Assembly: GCA_014898415.1 (NCBI GenBank)
Contig: RCTD01000020.1
Coordinates: forward strand, 496,001 to 560,000
Length of the DNA stretch: 64,000 nt
From: Stromatinia cepivora
Lineage: Eukaryota > Ascomycota > Leotiomycetes > Helotiales > Sclerotiniaceae
Direction: 5' to 3'
The position numbers and the translations under genes are program-made. The notes beneath the pieces are model-generated. The model was not told where the DNA came from, did not search any database, and saw nothing but the letters and a program-made list of their open reading frames with translations. Below, in pieces: positions 34,952-46,077 of this stretch (position 1 is the first letter of the stretch; every line of letters begins with the position of its first letter).

Positions 34952-36007
34952 TCAGTCTGACCAAGAAATTCTAACTGGATTGGTTGGTGTCCATTCACGA
35001 CTCTTCACACACAGCCACGTCCCCACCTTATGCTCATAGTCGGTGTTAGCGTGAAAAACTCGATGATAGCCAATATATAAGACCCAACCACGTTCCTCCA
35101 GTCTTTCCAGAATTCTCAGCATCATCTTCTTCTTCTGCCCCTCGGTACCTGCTCGAAAAAAAGTTCCTTTGATACAGAATTGGTGCCAATTTTTCGCAGC
35201 ATCAACGTGCTCCTTCTTGAGCTTCGAGATTAGATTCATTTCTTGTAAAGTGAGTCGAATAGTGTCAATGAGTTCGTGTGCTCCCCCCAACATACCCAAC
35301 ACGTCTTTCAGACGCCACTTTCCTGCATGTCCGTATGTCATAGCAAGCCAATAACATTTTGGAAGAGGCTTTGGAGATTTTCGGAAGTTCAACGTGTCGC
35401 ATGGGTTTAGGATCGATTGGACGGGTTGTACCAACCAACACTCGGAAGCCAGATACGCAATCATGTTGCGCATCATACGAGTTGACACATATGTGTTTCC
35501 ACTACTGAATGGTCTCATCTTGAGTTTGAAGAAATAACTTTCCTCGTCATTACATTGCCCTTCCTTTTGTATGCCCTGTTCCCAGCCCTTTTCTAAGAGA
35601 GTTCGAACACCGTCTTTGATTCTCTCTGGAAGGTGCGTGAGGGTGACGCGATTGCGACAGTCAAACCCAAAAGAGGCATATGTGGCAGGGCTTTGGAGGT
35701 ATTCAGTCTCAATACGATAACTGGAGCCTTTAGCAAGCTCCTTTCCGGCGCTTCGACTGCAACTCCGCAGAGGCTCTGTATCTAAGTTGCCTTTGGCAAT
35801 CTCTGTTCCGGTGCCGCGGCTGCAAGACTGTAAAGGTTTGGCATTGGAGTTGTCGCCTATATCCGTTGCCTGGTCAGAGTCACTCAAACATTTTGATCTT
35901 GCGTTCGGGCATGAACTTGCACTCGAGATAGAGCTTGACCGGAAAGACGCAGGTCGAATTCTTTTCAAGTCTGGCTTCGCTACAGGTTGATTCACGATCT
36001 GAGCCAT
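34952..36007 (-). CDS. Unrecognised protein with repeated Ser/Cys motif
   Basis: An intronless frame of 351 aa from ATG 36007. In-frame sequence extends upstream to about 36133 without an ATG, so an upstream exon is possible. The N-terminal third is disordered and Ser-rich and holds an imperfect internal duplication: PLQSCSRGTGTEIAKGNLDT followed directly by EPLRSCSRSAGKELAKGSSY. The C-terminal two thirds is globular-looking with aromatic and Cys residues (ECWLVQPVQSILNPCDTLNF; GWVLYIGYHRVFHANTDYEH; VGTWLCVKSREWTP). No signal peptide, membrane segment or known domain is seen. It may belong to a lineage-restricted family. Confidence 0.6.
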   Translation of the reverse strand: MAQIVNQPVAKPDLKRIRPASFRSSSISSASSCPNARSKCLSDSDQATDIGDNSNAKPLQSCSRGTGTEIAKGNLDTEPLRSCSRSAGKELAKGSSYRIETEYLQSPATYASFGFDCRNRVTLTHLPERIKDGVRTLLEKGWEQGIQKEGQCNDEESYFFKLKMRPFSSGNTYVSTRMMRNMIAYLASECWLVQPVQSILNPCDTLNFRKSPKPLPKCYWLAMTYGHAGKWRLKDVLGMLGGAHELIDTIRLTLQEMNLISKLKKEHVDAAKNWHQFCIKGTFFRAGTEGQKKKMMLRILERLEERGWVLYIGYHRVFHANTDYEHKVGTWLCVKSREWTPTNPVRISWSD

Positions 36008-36933
36008 TGTAAACACCTTCCGCTTGTTTTCGTCCTGCGATGTCTCTTGTTTTTGCTTTCTTGCTATATTTTGTGTGCTAATGCTGTTCTGCACAAGTTT
36101 CGAGGATTCGAACGAGTGGCGTCCACAAAACAATAAACTGTTCCAACCTCACTATTGATTGATAACAGGTTTGTGAGCCTGGTGGAGATGGACCTGAGCA
36201 GAGATAAAGTCTTGTTTTGTATGAAAGATTAGGGTACAAACACAACTTGAGATGAGATTCGTAAGAATAAGTGAGTGGCAGGAGGCTATTTCAATTACAA
36301 GCGATAGGAAAACGAGGTTTGGTGATGTAAATGATGTTTATAAAACGATGTGAGAGGGAAGAATTGTATGTTTATAAGAAGAAATAGACATACACGGCAT
36401 TCAAATGGGAAGGTGCGAGTACAAATGGGTTTCTGTTGTGAGTTCTCACTTTGCTTGATTGCACGCTTGTTACTTCCCAAATGGTAAACCAAATCGAATA
36501 TTTGGGATATCTTCGTTAGCCGTTTAATCAATGACAACAACTTGTAAGTGCTTATTATGGCTACACTAACAAATTCAAGAAATTTCAATGTTCAACGATT
36601 ATAAAGAATTGAGCATTCACCATACGCCTGTAAATGTAAAATGAAAATTCTGCACTTTTTAGCTCTGAATTGCACCATGTTCTTTGCATCAGAGATAATG
36701 TTTAGATAACTTTCAAACAATAAAGCAGAGCACGATTGCTAATTCATTTAGCTATAGTTGCCCGGACGCCGTGAACCATTCCTGCAAGAAAGAGATCTCG
36801 TCGCTGAGATGATTGCGATGACAGTAAAAATTGAATGACTCCTTCAAAATGACCTTGCGTATTGATACCATCATTACCTGACAATCCTAATACCACCCAG
36901 TCACCATTTTCAATACAATTCTGACAGTCTTGA
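36008..36933. other. Intergenic region
   Basis: No supported gene. A coding-like but unplaced segment, GHFEGVIQFLLSSQSSQRRD, occurs on the minus strand near 36775-36870; it could be a further exon of the acidic-protein gene upstream, though no good junction is visible. Confidence 0.4.
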
Positions 36934-37398
36934 TCATTCACCATGCAAATTATAAGGTCGCGGCGTCCTTGGTCGAAACTCCGGTGCAATATCCTCTCCC
37001 GAGCCCTCCTCCTGTGTCACACTCTCCTCTGCACTGTGACCCACCCATACCGGTCTGCTATCCTGTGTTGTTTCTCCTGAAGCCTGAGTACCCTCATGTT
37101 TCACCTCTTCCCACGATTCATCGCTTCTGTCATCCTCATCGCCCTTGTGTTTCGCACGCGTGTCCTCGTGAGGACTGACGAATTCCGCAGTGCCATTACC
37201 TTCGCTACCAGTTTCGACTTTCATGCTGTCGGGTGTAGAAATTGGACTTTCGCGATGTTCATCGCCGACTTTGAGTCGGTGAACGTCGGGCTGTGAGGGT
37301 TTGACTTTTTCAGCCGAGGTGAAATCACCGGGCATGGTCTCTCCTTGAGTTTTGGGAGAGCCAGTGGGCATTGGCGTGCTATCTGAATCTGAAGACAT
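36934..37398 (-). CDS. Small acidic disordered protein
   Basis: A 154-aa frame from ATG 37398. Composition is strongly polar and acidic (MSSDSDSTPMPTGSPKTQGE; GDEDDRSDESWEEVKHEG; HSAEESVTQEEGSGEDIAPE) with a basic, proline-containing end (FRPRTPRPYNLHGE). It contains no hydrophobic core, signal peptide or known motif, so it is probably intrinsically disordered. The 3' end might be spliced to a downstream minus-strand segment. A single uninterrupted frame of this composition is more likely coding than chance, but no family is recognised. Confidence 0.5.
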   Translation of the reverse strand: MSSDSDSTPMPTGSPKTQGETMPGDFTSAEKVKPSQPDVHRLKVGDEHRESPISTPDSMKVETGSEGNGTAEFVSPHEDTRAKHKGDEDDRSDESWEEVKHEGTQASGETTQDSRPVWVGHSAEESVTQEEGSGEDIAPEFRPRTPRPYNLHGE

Positions 37399-37696
37399 TC
37401 TGCTTGGGTATCAGGTTTTTACTTTGATTCTTGATAGATGGAGCCAGTATGGAAAGTTCGTGCTTTTAGAAGTAATTTTTGGAAACAAAGAATTGCAGCG
37501 ATGGCTTGGTGAGGGGTTATGACGAAATCAAAATCAGGTCATAACAAAGGTTGTTGCCTCGGACCAACTCTATTACAGCCAAGAAACAAAATGATTGGGT
37601 AATATCCTATATATTAGCTAGAATCTCGATTTTGAAATAATTTCCGCAGCCACAATAAAAACCCATGACTACTCCGTAAGCATTCCTAACCCTTGC

Positions 37697-38462
37697 CTAA
37701 CCGACATGGAATTCAAGGGCATAAGCAGTCGTCATATCGTGGAAGGTCACACCACTTCCCGAAAAAGTATACACCACCATATCCAAATCATTCAGTGCTG
37801 TGACGGAACCAAAGGAACCACCAAGTATGGATGTCAAAGCACGGGAGGTAGGTAGTCCGGTGGTGGCAGACCTTTAATATTAAATTGTCAGGTTCCGACT
37901 GCAATGCGTACTCCCGCATGGAATATTTTTTTTTGGTCGATTCGATGGTAGCATAGGTATCCGGTTGCGTGTCGGCTGGGGCCGGGGTTCCGGTGTGGTG
38001 ATAGTTAATACTCAGGTTATAGGACTTGTAAACCTGCTATTCCCCGTGTGGCCAGTAGCCGGTAGTAGCTGGGAAGCAAGCTGAGTTCTGCCCGAGAAGG
38101 CCCGCCATGGAATTATGAAGTGACCAACCACTAAGCCAATCACTCCTCAGTCCGATAGCGTTATATCTCTCTAATTGCGAAATCCGCCAACCGGTGCCGG
38201 GAGGAACTCGTTCGACATCGGTTCCATACTCATCAATGTTAACAGTATTTTTTGGGTAAGACTGCATGTGCTAAGGATTTGCTGGGTTTTGCATAAGCTG
38301 TTCCCAAGTTTCCAACGCCACCTTCCATGTGCCAGAACCATTGATGAGGAAAGTCATTGATTGTCTTCACGATTGAAGCGAAGCCAGTCCACCAGGGTGC
38401 TGGTAGACTGTAACAGCGGGACCAATATGAGAACGCTTGGAAACGCCGCTCTGAACGTAAGT
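37697..38462 (-). pseudogene. Interrupted coding sequence, C-terminal part, family unknown
   Basis: One minus-strand frame runs from about 38462 to the natural end at 37697 with protein-like sequence interrupted by TGA (38367-38369), TAG (38271-38273) and TAG (38037-38039). Segments include VSKRSHIGPAVTVYQHPGGL, TFLINGSGTWKVALETWEQL, the long stretch GTDVERVPPGTGWRISQLER to SDWLSGWSLHNSMAGLLGQN, and after the third stop VYKSYNLSINYHHTGTPAPA. A 40-nt intron with GTACGC donor, CTGAC branch and AAG acceptor then joins in frame to ALTSILGGSFGSVTALNDLD and the end TFHDMTTAYALEFHVG. Each stop could derive from CGA or CAG by one C-to-T change. Two of the stops also sit at potential AG acceptors, so undetected introns remain possible. 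Confidence 0.5.
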
Positions 38463-38622
38463 CTAGCGTAGTATATCACTGTATGTTTATTTGATTGTTC
38501 ACTTTAATGTGTAATGATTCCGACCCCATAATTAAGCACTGGGCTTGGCTTCTGTCCCAGAATACGGTGAGACGCCTCGTTCTCAATTGACTTAGAGTGG
38601 TGATATAGCAACTTTGCTTGAT

Positions 38623-39545
38623 TTACGATATCAATTGAAGGCCAGAAGTAGCACCATTGGCATTGATGGCAGAGATGAATATTCCGACAACCCCCATGTC
38701 CAGCACCTCGCCGGCGACGGAAACTGGCACCACCACCTCTCGCATAGCTGAATTTCATATCATAAAACAAAGAAGTAGGATCTGTCTTTGAGTATCTGGA
38801 ATGCCATAGAGGATTCCCGAAGCAAAAAAGGAGATAGATATGGTATTGTTGATGAGATTAACTGTTTAAGTTCCTAAGATATCTTGCTCTAGAGTATATT
38901 CGAGCCACTGACATTGGCTACTGAAACAGATACAGTATGCCGTACTTCATGATGGCCACTGAATGGGAGCTTGTATCTCCAGCGTCTCTCCTGTCCTCAA
39001 GGCTTTGGCATCTTGACCTTCTTCATATAGAATTTTCGGGCAATAGTGAAGAGGTTTCTTCGCTCGTGTGGGAAGTTGGAATGGCGAAAGATTCATGAAT
39101 GATTTGGCTGTCGCTCCGCATAATCCTGCCGTCATTCATGACGACCCCGCCATGCGATGTTCCCCACATTTTTCCCCCGGAATATCCTTTACTCCATGAA
39201 TTAATGGATCGTCTATTTTCCATCAAATAGCTTTACGAATCGAAGCTTCAATACAAAACCATTTTACCGATGCACAAGTTGGGTTCTAGGGGTTCCAGAA
39301 CCAAACTTTTCTTGTCCTGCATGAGCTGCGGTTAGTCCCCGTTTTGACAGCGCTCCGGGATTATGCCCACCAAACTCGTCTGCACTTCATCCGTCACTTC
39401 TCGCATGTGAGTACTCAAATATTCATTGCAGGACTGCATATAGACTGATACGACCGGCAACCAGTAAGGGACCTCCAAAACCTGCAGATATGAAGTCCGG
39501 CATATGGTGATTGACATGTGCCGTCGTAGCTGCAAAATCTGACTC
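38623..39545 (-). pseudogene. Upstream coding-like fragments of the interrupted gene
   Basis: Further protein-like pieces lie upstream of the interrupted gene on the same strand but in changing frames. One is EVVPVSVAGEVLDMGVVGIF continuing into ISAINANGATSGLQLIS (about 38625-38740). Another is TTAHVNHHMPDFISAGFGGP continuing LLVAGRISLYAVLQ (about 39430-39545), which ends at a TGA. Between them the frames are broken repeatedly. This is consistent with the 5' half of a decayed gene, or of two decayed genes. No family is recognised. Confidence 0.35.
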
Positions 39546-40322
39546 AAAAGGTCAGGTATTTCCATCTGTCCGTCTATCCATTTCGAAAAGCATTTAGAAT
39601 CGTTTTCCCTACTTTAATTCCGCACCAATTTGTGGATTGGACTTGCTCTATCTATCGGCTTATTGTCACCCACATGGATATATTTGCATGAGAATAAACA
39701 GCTTGTTGTGCACAAGATTGTTTGAACTCGTAGGCGGATCAATAAAGTCGTCATTATCAAAATCACCTTGGACAATGAGAGAGTGACTTTCGTTGTTTAT
39801 ATCGAGTTTGAACATGCAAGCACCTCGATGGAGATTTTATTTGGTCAGATCAATAGTTTGTCTCTTTCAATGCCAAATTAACTAGTTGGCCACATCCAAA
39901 GACCAAAATCACTCGAGAGCCACAGTTTGAACATATTCGATCTTTCTTATCTTTGAGGCCGTTTCTACGTACAATGTTCTTACTTCTCGACAGTGAATTC
40001 AGCGAATTCGACTTCGATTCGCTCCGATCGATATCAGAGACGGGATTTCCATTGATACATGACATAGGATCTCTTCGGATCTTTTCTTGGCGATCGATCC
40101 ACACGTCAAACTGATCATCAAACTCCACCTCGACCAGAAAAGAGCACTGTCCATCCAACGAAACCACCACAGAAGCCTAAACAACCGCAAACAATGCAAC
40201 TTTCAATCTTCGCAGAAAGTCCTTGTGTCTCGATTTTCACCGTCGTATCATTTGCTGAGGAGCAATCAAGCTTCAAAGATGCTTTTCGGTAATGTGCATC
40301 CACTGAAATACAATATTTGCGT

Positions 40323-41311
40323 CTAATCAAGCGACTCATAATTATTAACATCTGGGCGCGGAGCCTTACGTTGGAGCTCAATTCCCCCAGGGAGCGTGGC
40401 ATGCCATTCTAGATCTGTCTTCTTCCTTCGGGCTCTCAACATGACCACTCCCCAACAAGTCAGATTTATTCCGCCGGTATAAGACATTGCGAGCGCCAGT
40501 GCCAAAAGTGCTCCTCCCCTATGCGCTTTTATTCCTGTTGTATCATCCGCTGATGTAAAAGCTTCATAAAGTCCGCGTTCCCAAAAGAAGTTGCAAATCA
40601 TACTGATCAAGCAAAGAATCGCTATCCCCTAAATTTCTCTGAGGTCAAAAAGACTGGAAGATATGCCACTCCAAGGAGACTGCTCACCATCATTTGAATT
40701 GCAGCCCACTCCTTCAAAAAGTTTCTAAGGCGCTCAATGCGGGCTACAGATCCTCTTCTCAATTCTGTACCTGATCGCCTCATGATAGCAACGCACAAAT
40801 CCGCACACCAGTTGACGGTTGCCAAGTTGACCACGATATAAATGCAAAGACTCGCTGTAGCAGACGAAGCAATCGCAAAATTCAAAGACGTAGACCTGCT
40901 GCTGTTCTGTAATCGATTCTTCAGATCTTGAGGAAATTGGGTTAAGGTGTTATCCAAGAGCTTCGAGATGTCTCTTTTGCCAAATGCCGGAAAGAACTGT
41001 TTCGTATCCGCCAAGTCATGAGATTCCATGGCGTAGTTTTCTGAGTAATAACTCAAGTGGTAAAAGAAATAGAGGTCGTGGAGAGAGCTTGCTTCGTTTT
41101 CCGGTATAGCTTTGAAGGCTCGCATATCTAGAGTGAGAGCGGGAGGTGCCCAAAATGTCATCATCAGAGTCAAAACGAACAAAACCAAAGTTGTTGCAAA
41201 GGAAAAGGTATAAGACCACCTGTCCAGGTATTTGAAGAATGATAATTGCATGATGGATAAACGATTATGGAACAATAATGCGATGTCGCTGTGGTCGAGC
41301 ATGGGAGACAT
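40323..41311 (-). CDS. Four-span membrane protein, function unknown
   Basis: Encodes 309 aa from exons 40688-41311 and 40323-40628, joined across a 59-nt intron with a GTGAGC donor, in phase 0. Four hydrophobic segments are visible: YTFSFATTLVLFVLTLMMTF (about residues 33-52), LNFAIASSATASLCIYIVVN (about 148-170), AIQMMGIAILCLISMICNFF (spanning the splice junction), and GALLALALAMSYTGGINLTC. A polar loop of about 90 residues lies between the first two segments, and a basic patch RRSGTELRRGSVARIERLRN between the second and third. The general plan recalls tetraspan fungal proteins such as the SUR7/PalI group, but their loop signature is not seen. No function is assigned. Confidence 0.7.
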
Positions 41312-42800
41312 TTTGAGATCTGAACCAAAGTGAAATGTGTTTTTGTCTGATTCACATTTTCACCAGTGAATCACCGGAGGTTGTTTTGTGGAATAATCTA
41401 AATAGTCATATACCACCAGGTAATGATCAAAATCAGACGACAACAAGCTCCCTCATATCTGAAATTTGATCGGACTTTGTGAGTGTTGGAGTAGCTTTTT
41501 AAGAACGTAATTCTTGTAAGACAAACAGCTGATTGCTTCCTAAGATCTAGAAAACTAACAATCCAGACCATGATGGGAAATGTGATATGTATTCAAATCT
41601 CAATTTCTATCCTGAGTTTGAATAACAGTGCCTCAATGATTCAATTCATCCTAACATCGAAAGATCATTATCCAACTTTACTTTGAACAAGGGGTTCAGT
41701 CCAGGCTATCCAGTTAGCACCTTCTGAATGATTTTTCTGGTTTATTTTTGCCATTATAGCTCCTATATAGAGACATTGCATCCGGAGCAAGAGTAATCAT
41801 GTGACTTGGTAGTCGCCAACTCCAGTATCTATTCCAATTGGGCGTATGGTTTGACATTCGTATGCTCAGACTTTGACAGCAGGCTAATCCTAGGCCAGCG
41901 AATAATGCTAACTGTCAAAACGGACGGTATACCTCTGTAATATTCTCAAATCAATAATGTCTTAAGAGTTATAGTGAGTCGATGTGGTGGTTTACTCTCC
42001 ACCAAAACGCCGAGCACCAATGCCAATTTCTAAAGAAACATACTTGGACGGTTCCGCGGTAAGTCTACATCGAATGATTGGAGAAGAATCTATAGGTACT
42101 CGGACCAGTAAGTTTAATTGTTTCAACCATCAAAAGCTCTGTTCAGTCAGTCGTGTTGTATGCCCATTTGAGTTGAGAATTACAGCACCCCACAACTAAA
42201 GTTTCGAAACGTTCGTTAAGCCCGCTAAGCTTAGATAGTCTTAGATAAAAATCTTTCACCACTCACCGCCAGCTACGTTGACAGTAGACCCATCACCGAC
42301 AGCCCCATTTTTGCATAAATCACAAATATGTACGGAGTATGTGATTATCATAATGAGATTAATGCTACTGATAAGTTGAGAGGGGCGAGTTATCTATTAT
42401 CCTCACAATCATTTATCGGGGCTGTGAGAAAGCACCTCATCACGGAAGACCGCCAACCTCAATTGAACTTTTTATATCTCTCACCAGAACCTTGAAAGCT
42501 CTCACCGCAACATGAATACTTGATGACTCTTGATAGAGGGGAATATTAGTTCTGCCACTTCTTCCTCTCTCTCTTATTTTTTTTCAATTCTTCTTTGCAC
42601 TCACTTCATACATATATATCCGCCCTGGAGGTTGGCCGTAAGTCTCACCAGTCCTCGAAAGCCGACTTGATATTGACATTGAACAGTACTTTTTCACATT
42701 TCTTTCCCGAGATACCCTTACGTCCTAGCCACCTTCATTCGTTTACGACAGAACATCTCAAGATAGACGGTTCACAAATCAACGCGAGACGAATTGCAAG
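41312..42800. other. Intergenic region between divergent genes
   Basis: About 1.5 kb upstream of both the tetraspan gene (minus) and the orphan gene at 42801 (plus). No supported coding sequence. The pyrimidine-rich stretch at 42541-42600 looks like the promoter/leader of the plus-strand gene. Confidence 0.5.
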
Positions 42801-43910
42801 ATGGGGCTCGAGAAGCTCTTCGCTGTCGCGGCGGCTAAGAAAGGATCGCCGAAGGCCCCGTCCAATGGAACATCCATAGCGCCAATGTACCTTGAGCAAA
42901 TATTCCGATTTCCCGGAGTTCTAACAGAAGTTTCGTGCGTTGTTAAGAATCTATCAGAAGGCTATACAACATATCAAAATGGGGCGGCACTTAGGAATCA
43001 ACTCGAATCCGTTGTGCCGGAGGTGCAAACATTTGCGTCAGGGATGAACCGATATTTGAAGAACAAAAACTGGTTGGACTTGTTTCAGACATTTTTGGTG
43101 GGGGCAAATGTTGTTGCTGCTTTCATGGAAGTACTACAGGGTTCGTCTGGTCTCGAAGAAATTGGATTAAAGATCTACGGCGAGCTCGAAGCGCAGACAG
43201 GCCTTGCTGCGCCAGATAAGTTTGCGAAGCATGTCGACAAATACATCCGGAAGGAGGCCGCGAGTGTTTATGGAGGCGATGCCGAGCATCTCTATTTCCT
43301 CTATCACCCGGATACCGATTGGCATGGCGAGTTTCATGATATCGTTCAAAACAAACCGGTGCCGAGTAATTTTGTCGGCATGTCTGAAAATCTCCACGCC
43401 TTGTGCACCTGGATGTTATTTATGCGGAAGCGACTCGAGAGATCACGAATAAATGCGCATTTTCATCTTCTCATTCCTGCATACAGACCCATGGTCGTCA
43501 GAACGGCTTTCGTCTTCCCTGAAGAATTGTACCCTTTGACGGTCCGCGGACACATTCACAATTCGAAAGAATATGTCTGGCTAAATCTTCCTACAATGAA
43601 AGATGTTCCTGGTGACTTGTTCGAAATGTCAAATGTGGGGAATATTGCAACTTTGCCCAAGCCACCTGCATTATGGCAGCATGCTCTGACTTGGGTTGGA
43701 AGTATGGTAATGCCGAGAAAAGAACCACCTCCAATAGTTCTTGGAAGGGGAAACGTAAACCCAAATGCTCCTATCTCATTAGAGGACAATGAAGACGAAA
43801 AGGTCGCAGCTCCCGAGGATATCATCATTCAGCCTGAAACACGACAGGTGATAAGAGGCGAGAAGAGGCGAAAGCATCGAAGTTCACGACCGAAGGGTGA
43901 GCTCAAATAG
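42801..43910 (+). CDS. Unrecognised 369-aa protein with basic C-terminus
   Basis: An intronless gene of 369 aa from ATG 42801 (MGLEKLFAVAAAKKGSPKAP). There is no signal peptide. A helical N-terminal half (FPGVLTEVSCVVKNLSEGYT; WLDLFQTFLVGANVVAAFME) is followed by a region rich in aromatic and His residues (EHLYFLYHPDTDWHGEFHDI; INAHFHLLIPAYRPMVVRTA), a short proline-containing linker, an acidic patch LEDNEDEKVAAPED and a basic tail RGEKRRKHRSSRPKGELK that could act as a nuclear signal. The motif GxMSENLHALCTWMLF follows VQNKPVPSNFV. No known domain is recognised; the lack of introns and the accessory surroundings hint at a lineage-specific family. Confidence 0.65.
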   Translation: MGLEKLFAVAAAKKGSPKAPSNGTSIAPMYLEQIFRFPGVLTEVSCVVKNLSEGYTTYQNGAALRNQLESVVPEVQTFASGMNRYLKNKNWLDLFQTFLVGANVVAAFMEVLQGSSGLEEIGLKIYGELEAQTGLAAPDKFAKHVDKYIRKEAASVYGGDAEHLYFLYHPDTDWHGEFHDIVQNKPVPSNFVGMSENLHALCTWMLFMRKRLERSRINAHFHLLIPAYRPMVVRTAFVFPEELYPLTVRGHIHNSKEYVWLNLPTMKDVPGDLFEMSNVGNIATLPKPPALWQHALTWVGSMVMPRKEPPPIVLGRGNVNPNAPISLEDNEDEKVAAPEDIIIQPETRQVIRGEKRRKHRSSRPKGELK

Positions 43911-45458
43911 TATTCGAATTTTGTGGCTACCTTGTGGGTACAGGGATACCTTGCCCATATTCCAACCGCATTCTACATTATGTTTGGGGCAATGAAATGA
44001 TTGCCATGGGAGGAAATTTGAAGTTTGCGGAGATGCTGATGGGAGGAGAACGGATGAACAGGAGTGATCAATAGGATACCAATACAACGGAAGGAATTAG
44101 GATGGGAGGTCATTTGTTGATTATTGCTTGGATAGCTACTGCATGGTGGAATCGGCGCTGATTTGGAATATTAAACGAATAAAATAAATCGCTTCATGGA
44201 ATGGCCCTCGTAAATCTTTGATATTTTGCTACATGATACCATGCTATGCTAGACATATATATACTAGAGAATATTCCCACACAAGTCGAATTTTGCCGAC
44301 ATACGTTGAATGATGATGTCATAAGGTAGCGATAATGTAACTCATGGGAAAGTTCCCAATGAAGGAGATGTGCCAGACTTATTTGAAGATTGAAAGCCCT
44401 GCATAGCAGTGAAAGGAAGTTTGGTCACCCATCTAAGTTTCGTCTCACTCATGATGAAATATATTTCTGCTCAACTCCTCATGATTGGTCATCGAATCGT
44501 GCCTCAGAAAATTCCGTAACTTTTCAATCCAGTGTCTGCTATAAGGGTACTCAAACATAAGATAATCAATTCGCGACCACAGGGGCCTGAAATGCAGAGT
44601 GGTGATTGTCCAAGATATCAAAATTATCGCGAGGTGTGAGGCCATATTACATCTTTCTCGACAAGTAGTTTGCTTTTGGCAGTCTAAGAAGGTGAATGAA
44701 TGTATTGAAAGCGTGGTGTACAAAATCCCCTTTTCCTGTAAAAATTAGTGCCATATTCACGATTAAATCTGGTCTCTAGTAGGTGGAACGAAATTAGTCG
44801 ATGGTTATTTGTCACGTAAGTCTTACATTGTGTCACGCTTCTTGCTTGATGTGAAGAGGTGTGGGTTTAGAAGTCTGGGGTTTGCAGGTTGGAGACTGGG
44901 CTAGAGGGTGTGGAAAGCTTTTCTTGAGGTAGGGTATTGTTGGATGTTTTTCAGTGTTTGGTAAGTTAGTTGTGTAGGTTAGGCAAATGTACTCAGAGAG
45001 GTTGGAATAGTGAAATATCATCCATCGGCTTGCAAGCTGTGAGGGAAATTGCTGGGAGTGATTTGAACAAATGGATAGTTTAAAAGCGGGAATAGCCAGC
45101 CAGGTATGATCATTAATAGTGAAAATTTACAAGAGGTTAGTCATATATGTGCATAAAGATGTATTCAATAGTCTACGGAAGATCGAAGATTTCAGGGTGG
45201 AGATTGCCATGAATATCGTTCAATAGAATATGACTAAGCGTTAATTTCAGGTACCGGCTCAAGTTGGTAATTATTAAAACCTTGGATTCACATAAAACAC
45301 CAAAATTAGCTACTACAGTCTTCATATGTCTAAGTCCAGGTCTCTATTCCCAGGCTCACAAGCGAAATCGGATAAATTCAAGTCGCGCTTTTCATCACGC
45401 TACTGGGTAAATCTATGACTTGAACTTTTCACTTTGACTTCCACTCCGCTTCCCCTTT
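43911..45458. other. Intergenic region between convergent genes
   Basis: No supported gene. A 92-codon frame on the minus strand at 44445-44723 looks non-coding (irregular composition, no splice context). Confidence 0.45.
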
Positions 45459-46077
45459 CTACTTCATGGCTTTTTTCTTTGACCTCGCTTTCTTCATCTT
45501 GAGAGGAGGTAAATCGATATCATCATCGGTTTCTTCTCCCTCACTAGGCGCTGTGTCTTCTGGAGCCACCCCTCGGGAATCCCATCTACGCTTTCTTGGG
45601 TTTTCCATCGCTGGTTTTGCTGCTGCCGAAACCTTACGACTCTGATTTCTAGTGTTTTTCGCTGGGGTTGAATCTTGAGGATTCTGATCGACAGCCTCTG
45701 CTTGTTTGCTTTCCTTCCTCTTGTTGCCTGTATTATCACCATCGTTTCCGTCATCGTCCTCGGTTTCTGCTGAGGCCGCACTATATCCAATCAGTATTGT
45801 CAAATTCGGGGTTAACAACTAAATCTGCTCTGGCAATCTAAGGAGAGTTTTGAGGCCGTTAATGCGTGTGAAATTTGAACATAAAGAAGGCAATTACTTA
45901 CCCATCATTGCATAATGGACACCATTCCCACGACATTAATGGGCGATGGAGTACATCTTCTGCTAAAACTTGGCGACGGTCGCAATACGAGTACAGCCGG
46001 AGTGCATCTCTGCAGGCAGCGGCGTGTACAAGTGTATTATGGCCACGCTGACATCTATTGACGTAATAGATACACAT
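45459..46077 (-). CDS. Small Cys-exon protein, family member 1
   Basis: Encodes 165 aa from exons 45902-46077 and 45459-45780, joined across a 121-nt intron in phase 2. Exon 1 is a compact Cys/His-rich module, MCIYYVNRCQRGHNTLVHAA through ACRDALRLYSYCDRRQ to WEWCPLCNDG, with a final C-x2-C pair just before the junction. Exon 2 is low-complexity: acidic ETEDDDGNDGDNTGNKRKES, then basic NPRKRRWDSRG, acidic EGEETDDDIDLPPLK and a lysine-rich end KMKKARSKKKAMK, which suggests nuclear targeting. The start M-C-x-Y-Y and the C-x2-G-H motif recall small fungal proteins that begin MCxxxxxxxxCGH; no function is known to me. It shares architecture and intron phase with the genes at 47.0-47.7 and 50.5-51.0 kb. 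Confidence 0.6.

Noticed and set aside
29671..36007. Possible secondary-metabolite or polysaccharide-degradation gene cluster
   Set aside because: Neighbours of the beta-glucosidase are a MYND protein and an orphan; no synthase, transporter or regulator typical of a cluster is present.
39850..40402. Minus-strand frames with CSNCGSRVILVFGCG-like cysteines
   Set aside because: Two overlapping frames could be joined, but I found no clean splice junction or start; not strong enough to annotate.
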